DNA of 39,359 nt from Burkholderiales bacterium RIFCSPLOWO2_12_FULL_61_40 (GTDB lineage Bacteria > Pseudomonadota > Gammaproteobacteria > Burkholderiales > Burkholderiaceae_C). This document shows, in pieces, positions 31,499 to 39,359 of the stretch. Each line of letters opens with the position of its first letter. Position 1 is the first letter of the stretch. Both the position numbers and the translations under genes were made by a program. The notes beneath the pieces were generated by a model. It was not told the origin of the DNA, ran no database searches, and saw nothing but the letters and a program-made list of their open reading frames with translations. The stretch lies in contig MESI01000128.1 in assembly GCA_001770935.1 (NCBI GenBank), positions 1 through 39,359 on the forward strand, in the 5' to 3' direction.

Positions 31499-33157
31499 TC
31501 AACCCGGCGGCGTGCCTTTGGCCGCTGCGCGGGGTGTGTTCGCCACCGTTTCCAGGCGCGCCAGCAGTTCGCCCGCACGCTGTTTTCCCGGTGCGATGGA
31601 GTTCGCCAGGGTGATGGCCTTGCGCGCCTCGTCTTCGACATCGCGCCGCCAGCCATTTTTCTCCAGCATGACGATGTACAGGTAGGCCAGATTGAGCAGC
31701 ACGCGCGGATTGCGCGGCATCAGGGCGCAGGCGGCGCGCATGCGTTCCAGGGCTTCATCGAGTTTGCCGGCGCGCAGCAGCAGGACCCCCTGGTTCATGG
31801 CTTCGCGGGTTTGCTGGCGTGACTGGCCGAGCAGTGCGTGGCCGTCTGCGGTTTTGTCGGCCCGGTCGAACACGGCCTGGGCGCGCAAGCCCAGGTCTTC
31901 GTCTTCGTCGTTGTTGCGCACCACAAACTGGAGCAGTTGCGCGGCTTCGGTGTGGTTGCCCATTTGCATCAAGGTATCCGCCAGCTCAATGGTGGCGTTG
32001 GGGCTCAAATTTTGCCCGTCGCTCTGGATTCTGGCAGTCATCTCTTGCGCGATGGCGGCGGCAGCCTCCTTGTTGCCGGTTCGATGCAGTACCCGCACCT
32101 CTTCGGCCTTGGCCTGGATTTTTACGTCTTCGCCGCTGAACTTCTGCGCCACTTCGCCCAGGATCTTCATGGCCTCTTGCGGCCGGTTGGACGCCGAGTA
32201 CACCCGTGCCAGACCGAGGAAAGGTGAAACCGATTTGAGGGCGCTTTGCTCGTCGAGCTTGATGGCGCGGCGCATGGCCTGCTCCGCGATGTCGAAATGG
32301 TTGCAGCGCAGGGCGGCGGCGCCCAGTGCATTCTGGCGCGGCGCGGAGTTGGGTGACAGCGCGGTGGCGCGCAGCAGCACACTTTCCTCGGCCTCCTGGC
32401 CGCCCAGGTGCTGGTGAACCCGGGCCAGCCAGTCGTAGGCCTCCAGATAATTCGGGTTTTCGGCGATCAGGTCTTCGAGCAGGACCCGTGCATTCGCGTG
32501 GTCCAGGCAATGGATGCTGAGTTTTGCCATGCCCAGCTTGGCCCAGGGGATGGAGCGGCGGGCCAGAATGGAGTCGTAGATCGCGCGGGCCTGTTCGTTT
32601 TTGCCGGTCCTTTGGTACAGATCGGCCTGGATGCGCAGCACCTCCATGGGGTTGCCCTTGTCCTGCGCCAGCCGTTGCGCGCACAGATCGAGCGCCTGCA
32701 GGTATTTCTTGGCCGCCATCGCTGCGGTGATGTCCGCCATGGCCTTTTTGCGCACGATCAGTTTGGACAGCCGCGTGGTCAGCAGCGCTTCGATGATGGG
32801 TTTGAGCAGGTAGTCATCAGGAGCGTGTTCGGCGATGCTCATGACCATGTCGGAGGTCTTCTCCGCCGTGATCATGATCCAGATGGTGGCATGCCCGATC
32901 AGCCTGTCGTGGCGGGCCTCCTCCAGGACTTGCTGGCCGTTCTTGCCGCCGCCCAGGTTGAAGTCACACAGCACCACGTCGTATTTGCTGTGCTGCATAT
33001 GCTGCAAGGCCTCCCGGGCGTTGGCGGCGGTATCGACGTGCCGCGCGCCACAGCGTTTGAGCAAGGCACGCAGGACACCGCGCATGACGTCAAAGTCTTC
33101 GATCAGGAGAAACTTGCGATCGACAAAGTCGTTGCCGGGGTGGTTTTCCAGGGGCAT
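31499..33157 (-). CDS. Response regulator receiver fused to TPR repeats
   Basis: 552 residues. The first ~130 are a receiver domain: acidic IEDFD (19-23), phospho-acceptor Asp65 (DVVLCDFNLGGG), ITAEKT and YLLKP with the Lys. The rest is helical and built from tetratricopeptide-like units (YLQALDLCAQRLAQDKGNPMEVLRIQADLYQRTGKNEQARAIYDSIL; YLEAYDWLARVHQHLGGQEAEESVLLRATALSPNS; QGVLLLRAGKLDEALERMRAACALMPRNPRVLLNLAYLYIVML). There is no DNA-binding or enzyme output, so signalling is likely by protein contact. It starts 13 nt after the soluble histidine kinase, its evident partner. Confidence 0.88.
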   Translation of the reverse strand: MPLENHPGNDFVDRKFLLIEDFDVMRGVLRALLKRCGARHVDTAANAREALQHMQHSKYDVVLCDFNLGGGKNGQQVLEEARHDRLIGHATIWIMITAEKTSDMVMSIAEHAPDDYLLKPIIEALLTTRLSKLIVRKKAMADITAAMAAKKYLQALDLCAQRLAQDKGNPMEVLRIQADLYQRTGKNEQARAIYDSILARRSIPWAKLGMAKLSIHCLDHANARVLLEDLIAENPNYLEAYDWLARVHQHLGGQEAEESVLLRATALSPNSAPRQNALGAAALRCNHFDIAEQAMRRAIKLDEQSALKSVSPFLGLARVYSASNRPQEAMKILGEVAQKFSGEDVKIQAKAEEVRVLHRTGNKEAAAAIAQEMTARIQSDGQNLSPNATIELADTLMQMGNHTEAAQLLQFVVRNNDEDEDLGLRAQAVFDRADKTADGHALLGQSRQQTREAMNQGVLLLRAGKLDEALERMRAACALMPRNPRVLLNLAYLYIVMLEKNGWRRDVEDEARKAITLANSIAPGKQRAGELLARLETVANTPRAAAKGTPPG

Positions 33158-33170
33158 GGCGTGTCCTGTC

Positions 33171-33968
33171 TCAAGGCAAGGTCAGCAGGAAGCAGCCGCC
33201 ACCGAAGGTGCCGCCGTTTTCCAGCTGGGTGCTGCCTTCGCGCGTACCCTGGCGGTGCAGCTGCGCGACCTGGCGCGCGAAGTAGAGCCCCAAGCCGGTG
33301 CTGCTGGTGCGGTTGTTGATGCTGGAGCGGTCGGCAAAACCGCGCTCCAGCATGAACGCCGGGTAACCGGCGCCGTCGTCTTCGACCCGGATTTCAACCA
33401 GGCCGTCACGCTGGCTTATCGACAGGTTGATGCGCGTTTTAGCGTACTTGATGGCATTAAACAAGGCCTGCACCACCACGCTGAAAATCAGCTCGCGGTC
33501 AAAGTAGCCCTCGCCGTCTTCGAGCCCTTGCGTCAGGACCTCGACCTGGATTCCCTTGACCAGGGCCAGTGGCCGCACGCGGGCCGCAGCCTCCTCGGCA
33601 AAGTCGTTCAGTTCCATCACCTCGGGATCGAAGGGGTAGTGGCCCTGGTCGAGCTTGAAGAGGGCCATGATCTGGACCAGGTGGCCGTTCACCCGCTGGG
33701 TCTCGTACAGGGCCCGGTGGGTGAGGCTATGCACCGCCGCTTCGGTGGCATCGGCGGCGCTGGCAACGTTGTGCTCGTCCATTTCCCGCAGGGCGTCTTC
33801 CAGGAAGGCGGCGATCACGCTGATCGAATTCTTCATGTCGTGCGCGGCGGCGGTGACAAAGATGGACATGTCCATCGGGTGCGCGGCCTTGGCCTCTCCC
33901 GCAGGGCTTGCGGGGGTGTCCTCTGCATTGGCGGCCAGGCTGCTGGCGGGGGGGGCGTCGTGGCTCAT
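33171..33968 (-). CDS. Soluble histidine kinase
   Basis: 265 residues, no membrane segment and no recognisable sensor domain before the H-box. The phospho-acceptor is in TAAAHDMKNSISVI (His43), the N-box VQALFNAIKYAKT, G1 VEDDGAGYP and G2 SSTGLGLYFARQVAQLH. HDMKNS is the motif of cytosolic kinases that pair with stand-alone receivers. The strong Shine-Dalgarno GGAGGTGA precedes the ATG. Upstream is a GTGCGATACTTG promoter-like element and an inverted repeat. It forms a two-gene unit with the receiver-TPR protein; input must come through the short N-terminal region or a partner. Confidence 0.88.
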   Translation of the reverse strand: MSHDAPPASSLAANAEDTPASPAGEAKAAHPMDMSIFVTAAAHDMKNSISVIAAFLEDALREMDEHNVASAADATEAAVHSLTHRALYETQRVNGHLVQIMALFKLDQGHYPFDPEVMELNDFAEEAAARVRPLALVKGIQVEVLTQGLEDGEGYFDRELIFSVVVQALFNAIKYAKTRINLSISQRDGLVEIRVEDDGAGYPAFMLERGFADRSSINNRTSSTGLGLYFARQVAQLHRQGTREGSTQLENGGTFGGGCFLLTLP

Positions 33969-33992
33969 CTGGTCTCACCTCCGGTGTGTCAA

Positions 33993-34013
33993 CCCAATTG
34001 TTGGGCAAGTATC
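33993..34013 (-). promoter_or_regulatory. Promoter-like element and inverted repeat before the soluble kinase
   Basis: Minus strand: GGTGCGATACTTG with GATACT at 34013-34008, then CCCAA-CAA-TTGGG (34005-33993) where transcription would start. The third occurrence of the GTGCGATACTTG string in the window; here a normal leader with Shine-Dalgarno follows. Confidence 0.4.
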
Positions 34014-34080
34014 GCACCTTCAGTGTCCTATTGCCAGATTCTTTGCAAGGGCGCGCCGCTGTGTTTTGGGCGTCCCAGCC

Positions 34081-35412
34081 TCAGTGCAAGGGTCGGATAC
34101 CTTGCAGTGTGTACACGATTTCCCCAAACAGCGGGCGCGTTTGCGCGTCCTCGGCGCCGCAGGCGTTTTGCAAGGCAGTGAGCGTGTGCTGCACATCCGG
34201 CGCATCCTCCAAGGCCGGACAGCGCGCCATCAGTTCGCCCAGCAGACAGGCAAAGGCGCGCACCTCCACGCGTTGCAGGGCTTGCGCCTGGGGGGTGTTG
34301 TCGGCTGCCAGGAAAGAGGCTGCGCCAAAGTCGCCCAACAGCGCAGCGCCGGACGGGCTGTGCAGAATATTGTGGGCATACAAATCCCCGTGCAGCAGGC
34401 CCTGTGCGTGCAGCGCCTCGGCTGCCGACGCGATGGCCCGCGCCATCCCCACGACCGCGTCCACCCTGAACTCCGCGCTTTCGGCGTAAATGTCGCGGGT
34501 GCAGGAGTCCAGGCTGGGCGGGCCTGCCAGATTGGCAAAGGCCGGATCGACCAAGGACATGACCAAACCCTGGGCGCCGGTCGGGTGGTCCACCACTTCG
34601 CCCAGCACCGGGATCAGGTGGGGGTGGGCACCGGCGCGCAGGCTGGCCGCCATCTCGCAGTGCGGCAAACCGTCGCTGGTGAGCGCGCCTTTGAACAGTT
34701 TGACCGCCACGCTCTGCGCGCCTTCGTCGTGGTGCAAGGTGGCGTGGTGGATGACGCCGGAGGCCCCTTCGCCCAGGCGGTGGGCCAGTTGCAAACGGTG
34801 CCATGCAATGGCATCGGCCTGGGTCTGCGCCAAGGCGGCCGACTCCAAAGATTCGCAAAACGGGTTGCCCGCATAGGCCAGCCACGCCAGCCGGGGCAGG
34901 CGCAACAGCATCTCGGGGAACGCAGTGAGGCAGTTGGCGGCGATGCGCACCAGTTCCAGGCGGGTGCAGGCGGCCAACTCCGGGGGCAGCGCCTGCAAGC
35001 GGTTGCCCGCCAGCATCAGTTTTTGCAACCCTGCGCACTGGCCGATTTCGGGTGGCAGCGTCTGCAGCCGGTTGTCGGTGAGGATGAGCCAGCGCAGACC
35101 ACGCGGCAGGGCCTGGCTGGGTACCGTGTGGATCTGGTTGGCCTTGAAGCCGACCATGCTTAAGCGCGGGCATTGCCCCAGCACCGCAGGCAGTTCGGTG
35201 AACCGGTTGTCGGAGCAAAACAGGATGCGCAGGCGGTGCAGGCGTGGCAGGTCGTCGGGCAGTGTGTGCAGGGCATTGCCCGACAGGTCCAAAACCTCCA
35301 GGGAATCCGCCAGGTCAAAAATCTCGCGGGGGAATTCGGTCAGGCCACACGCCATTTTCAGGCGCGTGCTGCCCCGGAGTTGGCCGCTGCGCAGCCGTTC
35401 AATTGTGTTCAT
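34081..35412 (-). CDS. Leucine-rich-repeat serine/threonine protein kinase
   Basis: 443 residues. Residues ~35-190 are seven leucine-rich repeats of the LxxLxLxxNxLxxLP type (LEVLDLSGNALHTLP, LRWLILTDNRLQTLP, LQKLMLAGNRLQALP). Residues ~205-430 are a protein-kinase fold: glycine loop LGEGASGV, Lys238 in VAVKLFKG, the catalytic loop HGDLYAHNIL (341-350, HGD in place of HRD) and DFG (361-363). The activation segment is short and the C-lobe compact. LRR-kinase fusions of this order occur in various proteobacteria; substrates are unknown. It shares strand and proximity with a histidine kinase/receiver pair, so a linked signalling circuit is conceivable. No membrane segments. Confidence 0.88.
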   Translation of the reverse strand: MNTIERLRSGQLRGSTRLKMACGLTEFPREIFDLADSLEVLDLSGNALHTLPDDLPRLHRLRILFCSDNRFTELPAVLGQCPRLSMVGFKANQIHTVPSQALPRGLRWLILTDNRLQTLPPEIGQCAGLQKLMLAGNRLQALPPELAACTRLELVRIAANCLTAFPEMLLRLPRLAWLAYAGNPFCESLESAALAQTQADAIAWHRLQLAHRLGEGASGVIHHATLHHDEGAQSVAVKLFKGALTSDGLPHCEMAASLRAGAHPHLIPVLGEVVDHPTGAQGLVMSLVDPAFANLAGPPSLDSCTRDIYAESAEFRVDAVVGMARAIASAAEALHAQGLLHGDLYAHNILHSPSGAALLGDFGAASFLAADNTPQAQALQRVEVRAFACLLGELMARCPALEDAPDVQHTLTALQNACGAEDAQTRPLFGEIVYTLQGIRPLH

Positions 35413-35732
35413 CCAAAATGCCAGAAGAGTGGGCTGCCGATGGTAGCCGCACGCCCACGCTTTTGGGGCGGATGGCCCAACACGTCGGCTATTCCAAATC
35501 TAGGTGGTCAGGTGGTCATTCCATTTTTAGCAATGGTTTCTTCGCCGTTGGACCCTATTTCTCCCGCTGCGGCCTGCTTACAGTCACTCCATTGATTTGA
35601 ACCGCTTATTCCATTTCCATATCCATGCGATAGGTCGTTGCCCCTCCTTGTCGTGCTAAAGCACTGCCTGCGTCGGGGCGCCTACTCTCCCATCGATCTG
35701 AAATTGGAATGACTTGCTTTGGAGTCCAAAAC
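35413..35732. other. Intergenic region with inverted-repeat element
   Basis: 320 bp with no gene between divergent genes. It holds copy 2 of the 103-bp element (35608-35710). At 35517 there is a further ATTCCATTTTTAGC, which looks like one end of the same element, directly after the doubled octamer AGGTGGTC. The rest should contain the promoter of the LRR-kinase gene; I see no clear motif. Confidence 0.7.
35608..35710 (+). repeat. 103-bp inverted-repeat element, copy 2 (MITE/REP-like)
   Basis: ATTCCATTTCCATATC ... GATCTGAAATTGGAAT with the central hairpin GTGCT-AA-AGCAC. Same length as copy 1 (2619-2721); about 20 differences, no gaps by eye. It ends 22 bp before the ATG of the exported protein gene, so it lies in that gene's leader. 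Confidence 0.85.
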
Positions 35733-36533
35733 ATGGCATTTGCTATTTTTCGTGGCCTGCGCTTTCCTGTGGTTGCCGCGTTGGTGCTGAACGCGACCGC
35801 GTCGTATGCGCAATTGGACCCACCGGCCCTTGCCAAGCTTGAAAGTCTTCGCATGTCGCCAGAATCCACCGGAACCTTGGTCTACCGGGGAGACACGTTC
35901 GCCCAGCACCCGCCCTTTGGACTTCCGTTGTACCGCTACGAGAGACGTGTATTGCGTACGCCGACCGGGCTCACCGCGCGCCATATCACCCGTGATCCGA
36001 CGGGGCGTGTGGTCATTGTCGAGGCGTCTGTGGTTTCCCCCACCTACGCAGTGCAGCGTTTTGAGGTCGTGAACCAGCAAGCAGGCTTTGCTGGTTCAGC
36101 GGTGATAAGCCAAGCCGGGCACCACCTGGACTATGAGCTCAACAGCAACGGCACGGTCAGCCGTGCGTCTGAAGATGTTTCAGATCCGGTGGTCACTGGG
36201 CCATCCCTGTTTGGTTTCATTTTGAAGAATTGGGACACATTGAAGGCCGGTTCCACGGTACCCGTGCGAATGGTGGTGCTCAAGGACAAGACCACGTATG
36301 GGTTCGATCTGAGGTTTGAAAAACTGGTCCATGGGCAGGTTTCGTTCACCGTCACTCCCAGCAGTTTCCTGGTTCGCCTTGCGGTTGCGCCGCTGCGGGT
36401 CGTGTTGGATGCAGCTACCAGGAATGCCGTTCGATATGAAGGCCGGGTGCCACCGATGGAGAACGTTTCCGGGAAGCTCCAAGACTTGGACGCCCGTGTG
36501 GAGTACACGTCCATTTCTCCCACCTACCGCTGA
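35733..36533 (+). CDS. Exported hypothetical protein
   Basis: 266 residues with a Sec signal peptide (FRGLRFPVVAALVLNATASYAQ) and no further membrane segment, so probably periplasmic or outer-membrane-facing. The mature part is rich in beta-strand patterns (PLYRYERRVLRTPTGLTARHITRDP, VPVRMVVLKDKTTYGFDLRFEKLVHGQVSFTVTPSSFLVRL), loosely recalling DUF3108-like exported proteins, but I do not recognise a family. GGAG stands 9-10 nt before ATG 35733, which I prefer to ATG 35709 because the latter lies in the repeat end. Base composition is visibly less G+C-rich than in the neighbours. It is followed 25 nt later by a DUF2214-like gene and the two probably form an operon. Confidence 0.75.
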   Translation: MAFAIFRGLRFPVVAALVLNATASYAQLDPPALAKLESLRMSPESTGTLVYRGDTFAQHPPFGLPLYRYERRVLRTPTGLTARHITRDPTGRVVIVEASVVSPTYAVQRFEVVNQQAGFAGSAVISQAGHHLDYELNSNGTVSRASEDVSDPVVTGPSLFGFILKNWDTLKAGSTVPVRMVVLKDKTTYGFDLRFEKLVHGQVSFTVTPSSFLVRLAVAPLRVVLDAATRNAVRYEGRVPPMENVSGKLQDLDARVEYTSISPTYR

Positions 36534-36558
36534 TGACAAACAAGACGGGCAAAAAATC

Positions 36559-37038
36559 ATGGCAACACTCTTTCAAGCTTTTCACCATTTGGCCGTTCTG
36601 GCGGTTGTGGGCTGCGCGCTGATGTCCATCGTGCAACTGCGCAAACCTTTTGATTTGAATACGGCGCGCCTGTTGCGTCACACGGACATGCTCAACGGCA
36701 TTGCAGCCACGCTGGTGCTGCTGGTGCTGCTGGTGCTGCTGGTGGGGCTGGTGCGGGTCTTCTACCTCGAAAAAGGCAGCGCTTACTACTTTCACAATGG
36801 GCCATTCGTGCTCAAGCTGGCGCTCTATGGTTTGGCAAGTGTCCTTTCCTTGGTGCCGACCCTGGAGATTTTGCGGTGGCGCGTGCCGCTTCAGCGCGGA
36901 TTGCTGCCCTCGGTGAGTCGTCAAAATTTGACCCGGATGCATACAGTCGCCTACGGGCAGTTGGCGTGCATTGTCGCCATGGCGGTGTGCGCAAACCTGG
37001 CTGCGCGCGGTGCCGATTGGCCGTCACTTCCCTATTGA
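36559..37038 (+). CDS. DUF2214-like membrane protein
   Basis: 159 residues, four hydrophobic segments. FQAFHHLAVLAVVGCALMSIVQLRK, the second helix ATLVLLVLLVLLVGLVRVFYLEKGSAYYFHNGPFVLKLALY and the loop LRWRVP fit the DUF2214 family, whose function is unknown. The second helix is encoded by a 9-nt tandem repeat (36712-36756). ATG 36559 starts the family-like text; the open frame upstream overlaps the preceding gene. Its 3' end overlaps the convergent LysR gene by 15 bp. Confidence 0.8.
   Translation: MATLFQAFHHLAVLAVVGCALMSIVQLRKPFDLNTARLLRHTDMLNGIAATLVLLVLLVLLVGLVRVFYLEKGSAYYFHNGPFVLKLALYGLASVLSLVPTLEILRWRVPLQRGLLPSVSRQNLTRMHTVAYGQLACIVAMAVCANLAARGADWPSLPY
36712..36756 (+). repeat. 9-nt tandem repeat inside a membrane helix
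   Basis: Three exact copies of CTGGTGCTG (36712-36738) followed by two variants (CTGGTGGGG, CTGGTGCGG), encoding LVL-LVL-LVL-LVG-LVR. Confidence 0.85.
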
Positions 37039-37983
37039 CCCAATAGCGTTTGCCCAGGGATCGTCCTGGGTTCCTCCAAAAATCTCAATCAGAAAATCCA
37101 TAAAAACCCGCGTTCGGGTGGGCACATGTTTGCGGGTTGGCATGGCTGCGTACAGTTGCAAGGTGCCGCCGCGCCAGTCGGGCAGGACACGCTCCAGCCG
37201 CCCCTCGCGCAAGGCGTCCGCCACCATAAAGGTGGGTAAACCGGCAACCCCCATGCCGGCCACGGCAGCCGCGTAGAGCAGCTCCAATTGGCTGGTGAAA
37301 AGTGCCGGTGGACGCAAGGCCAGGTTGAGTGTCTGGCGCGTGCCTTTGGCGGTGCCTGTCTCTTCGCGAAAGAGCGTCAACTCGCGCCGGACGGCGGCCA
37401 CGGCCGGGAGCAGTCCGTCGTGCAAGAGCAAATCGTTGGGCAGTTGCGGTCGTCCGCAGCGCTCCAGGTAGGCAGGCGCCGCGCAAATGACAAAGGAAGA
37501 CGATGCCAGTTGCCGCACGACAAAGTCGCCTTGCAAGGGCTGCTGTCCGATGGACAAGATCGAGACATCGAAATTTTCATCCGCGGCGGCCACCGGGCCG
37601 GAGGCCGATAGCTCCAGTTGGATACTGGGGTAACGTTTGCGAAAGTCGGGCAGGTGCTGGACCAATTGATGCGCAGCAAACGCGGGCGGGCTCAGAATGC
37701 GTATATTTCCGCTGGGTGCGCTGTTGACCGAGATCGCGATGGCATCCGCATCGTCAAGCTCCCGAAGCACCCGTCTGGCACGTTCAAGGTAGTCCTCGCC
37801 AATTTCCGTCAGCGCGAGACGTCGGGTGGTTCGATTCAATAGCCGGACACCCAGGTGGTCTTCGAGGTCTGATACGGCGCGTGTGACCACCGCAGGGGCG
37901 AGGTCAAGTGTCCTTGCGGCACCCGCAAAACTGCCTTCTGCGATGACTTGGGCGAAAACACGAAGGGAGCGAAGTTGGTCCAT
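37024..37983 (-). CDS. LysR-family transcription regulator
   Basis: 319 residues. N-terminal winged helix (LRSLRVFAQVIAEGSFAGAARTLDLAPAVVTRAVSDLEDHLGVRLLNRTTRRLALTEIGEDYLERARRVL) and a substrate-binding domain starting about residue 90 (GNIRILSPPAFA). It belongs to the large CrgA/DsdC-less LTTR group that starts MDxLRSLRVF. It converges with the DUF2214 gene (15-bp overlap) and lies 37 bp downstream of the glutamine-synthetase-like gene on the same strand. The regulated genes are unknown. Confidence 0.9.
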   Translation of the reverse strand: MDQLRSLRVFAQVIAEGSFAGAARTLDLAPAVVTRAVSDLEDHLGVRLLNRTTRRLALTEIGEDYLERARRVLRELDDADAIAISVNSAPSGNIRILSPPAFAAHQLVQHLPDFRKRYPSIQLELSASGPVAAADENFDVSILSIGQQPLQGDFVVRQLASSSFVICAAPAYLERCGRPQLPNDLLLHDGLLPAVAAVRRELTLFREETGTAKGTRQTLNLALRPPALFTSQLELLYAAAVAGMGVAGLPTFMVADALREGRLERVLPDWRGGTLQLYAAMPTRKHVPTRTRVFMDFLIEIFGGTQDDPWANAIGSIGK

Positions 37984-38020
37984 GCAGCCATTCTTTCATA
38001 CCTGCGGAGGCTGCGGCGGG

Positions 38021-39359
38021 CTACACCTGCGGCAACAAATACCGCCGCTCCCAGGCGCTGATTTCACTCAGGTAGCTGTCGTACTCCAGGGCCTTGACCG
38101 CGCAGTAGCCGGTGACAAAGGCATCGCCCAGCAGGCGGCGGCTGTGGGCGCTGTGCACCATCTGTTCGTGGGCGGGCAAAAAGCTGCGAGCCAGGGCGTG
38201 GGCCTGGTCGTAGCCGCTGTCGGTGACGGCCAGCGGCGCGGTGGGGGTGAGCGCCTCGTCCATGCCCGCCAGACCGGCGGCCAGCGAGGCGGCAATCGCC
38301 AGGTAGGGGTTGGCGTCGGCCCCGGCAATGCGGTTCTCCACCCGGCGGGCGTGCGGGGGGCTGACCGGAATGCGCAGGCCGGTGGTGCGGTTGTCGTAGC
38401 CCCAGTGCAGGTTCACCGGCGCCTGGCTGCCTTTGACAAAGCGGCGGTAGGAGTTGACGAAGGGGGCGAAGACCAGCATCAGATCGGGCGCATAGGTTTG
38501 CAGCCCCGCGATAAAGTGCCGAAAGGCCGCGCTCTCGCCGCCCGCGTCGGTGCTGAAGATGTTGCGTCCGCTGGCGTCCACCACGCTCTGGTGCAGGTGC
38601 ATGGAGCTGCCCGGCGCCCCGCCGATGGGCTTGGCCATGAAGACGGCGTTCAGGCCGTGTTGGATGGCGATTTCCTTGGCGGCGTACTTGAACAAAAACG
38701 CCTGGTCGGCCACCGCAATGGGGTCGCCGTGCAGCAGGTTGATCTCGTACTGGGTCTGGCCCACTTCGTGGATCCAGGTGTCGGCGTTCACGCCCAGGCC
38801 GTCCAGTGCAGTGCGAAATTCGTCCCAAAACGGGGCCAGCTCGTTGAGCATGTTCAGGCTGAAGGCGGACTGGCCCGCCTCGGCGCGGCCATGGCGGGCG
38901 GCGGGGGCGCTCAGCGGGTGGGTCGGGTCGGTGTTGGGGGCGGTCAGGTAAAACTCGATTTCCGGGGCCACCACCGGCGTCAGGCCCTGGGCGGTGTAGC
39001 GTGCCACCACGCTTTTGAGCAGGGAGCGTGCGGCAAAGGCGCAGGGCGCGCCGTTCAGTTCCACACAGTCGTGGATGGCCACCGCCCGGGGCACGCTGGA
39101 CCAGGGGGAAACCTTGAGCGTGGCGTAGTCGGGTACCAGGCGCACATCGGGGTCGGCGTCGGGAAAAATCGGGTCGTAGGAGTAGTCGCCGGTGACCGCC
39201 TGCATGGGGATGGCCTGCGCAATGCGCAGCTCGCCGCCCGCGGCAAACTGCTGCGCCGGCATCAGTTTGCCGCGCGGGTAGCCCGAGATGTCCGGGAAGA
39301 TGCACTCCACGTCACGGATGCCGTGCTGTGCGAAAAAAGCCTGGCGTTCACTGGGGGTC
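38021..39359 (-). CDS. puuA: Glutamine synthetase family protein, gamma-glutamylpolyamine synthetase type (5' end outside window)
   Basis: ATP-dependent ligase of the GS III/PuuA kind, which in E. coli joins glutamate to putrescine as the first step of the Puu pathway. 446 residues are visible; the frame stays open to the window edge (ERQAFFAQHGIRDVECIFPD), so the start is outside. Family text includes FPDISGYPRGKLMPA, APEIEFYL, HEVGQTQYEINLLHGDPIAVADQAFLFKYAAKEIA, FMAKPIGGAPGSSMHLHQSV with metal and glutamate ligands, and RIPVSPPHARRVENRIAGADANPYLAIAASLAAGL. Alpha- and betaproteobacteria have several paralogues with different amines as substrate, so the symbol is by type only. Ethanolamine-like amines are also possible. 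Confidence 0.85.
   Translation of the reverse strand, partial: TPSERQAFFAQHGIRDVECIFPDISGYPRGKLMPAQQFAAGGELRIAQAIPMQAVTGDYSYDPIFPDADPDVRLVPDYATLKVSPWSSVPRAVAIHDCVELNGAPCAFAARSLLKSVVARYTAQGLTPVVAPEIEFYLTAPNTDPTHPLSAPAARHGRAEAGQSAFSLNMLNELAPFWDEFRTALDGLGVNADTWIHEVGQTQYEINLLHGDPIAVADQAFLFKYAAKEIAIQHGLNAVFMAKPIGGAPGSSMHLHQSVVDASGRNIFSTDAGGESAAFRHFIAGLQTYAPDLMLVFAPFVNSYRRFVKGSQAPVNLHWGYDNRTTGLRIPVSPPHARRVENRIAGADANPYLAIAASLAAGLAGMDEALTPTAPLAVTDSGYDQAHALARSFLPAHEQMVHSAHSRRLLGDAFVTGYCAVKALEYDSYLSEISAWERRYLLPQV

Noticed and set aside
35480..35540. A third complete copy of the 103-bp element
   Set aside because: Only an end-like ATTCCATTTTTAGC is seen; no matching opposite end or central hairpin.

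Overview
The window is G+C-rich and looks like a chromosomal segment of a betaproteobacterium of the Comamonadaceae (Rhodoferax/Polaromonas-like). The protein families, the creBCD and eut gene types, and two short intergenic repeat families of the kind common in that family all point there. The assignment is inference; there is no rRNA or other marker gene here. Genes are tightly packed, often with 4-nt ATGA overlaps.

Region 1 (1-10568, minus strand) is an ethanolamine-utilisation locus. Reading with transcription: ethanolamine permease (eat), an EutR-type AraC activator, an interrupting stretch, then eutS-eutP-eutQ-eutD-eutM-eutN-eutE-eutA, with eutA leaving the window (eutBC are presumably beyond). 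It encodes microcompartment shell proteins (EutS, EutM, EutN), the acetaldehyde dehydrogenase, the phosphotransacetylase, two proteins linked to acetate kinase activity (EutP, EutQ) and the lyase reactivase. No eutT, eutJ, eutG or eutH lies between them. Between eutR and eutS (about 5240-8030) is an insertion: a HAD-phosphatase gene truncated at both ends and a three-gene module (small protein, ABC-type AAA ATPase, TOPRIM/DUF4435-like protein). The module resembles PARIS/OLD-like anti-phage pairs and carries two apparent homopolymer frameshifts.

Region 2 (10569-19921) holds a 3-hydroxyacyl-CoA dehydrogenase, an MnmC whose methyltransferase half looks degenerate, a small hypothetical protein, a ParA-like ATPase followed by an HD-GYP protein, a large SAP-like/helicase-associated-domain protein, and proline iminopeptidase. 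Just after the HD-GYP gene is a 56-bp relic copy of the parA 3' region, which supplies that gene's stop codon.

Region 3 (20046-24585, plus) is a MacAB-like export operon (adaptor, ATPase, two FtsX/MacB-type permeases). Three tandem 81-bp hairpin-forming repeats separate the two permease genes.

Region 4 (24625-30065) is a creD / creBC system with a SulP transporter between. Upstream of creD lies an exact CreB tag (TTCAC-N6-TTCAC), a second degenerate tag 32 bp away and a -10 element, so the regulon logic is readable from the sequence.

Region 5 (30308-35412) has a radical SAM/SPASM enzyme with a complete seven-cysteine SPASM motif, then on the minus strand a leucine-rich-repeat protein kinase, a soluble histidine kinase and a response regulator fused to TPRs.

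Region 6 (35413-39359) holds a second copy of a 103-bp inverted-repeat element whose first copy sits inside the 3' end of eutD, an exported hypothetical protein, a DUF2214-like membrane protein, a LysR regulator and the 3' part of a gamma-glutamylpolyamine (PuuA-type) glutamine synthetase. No tRNA, rRNA or CRISPR array was seen.
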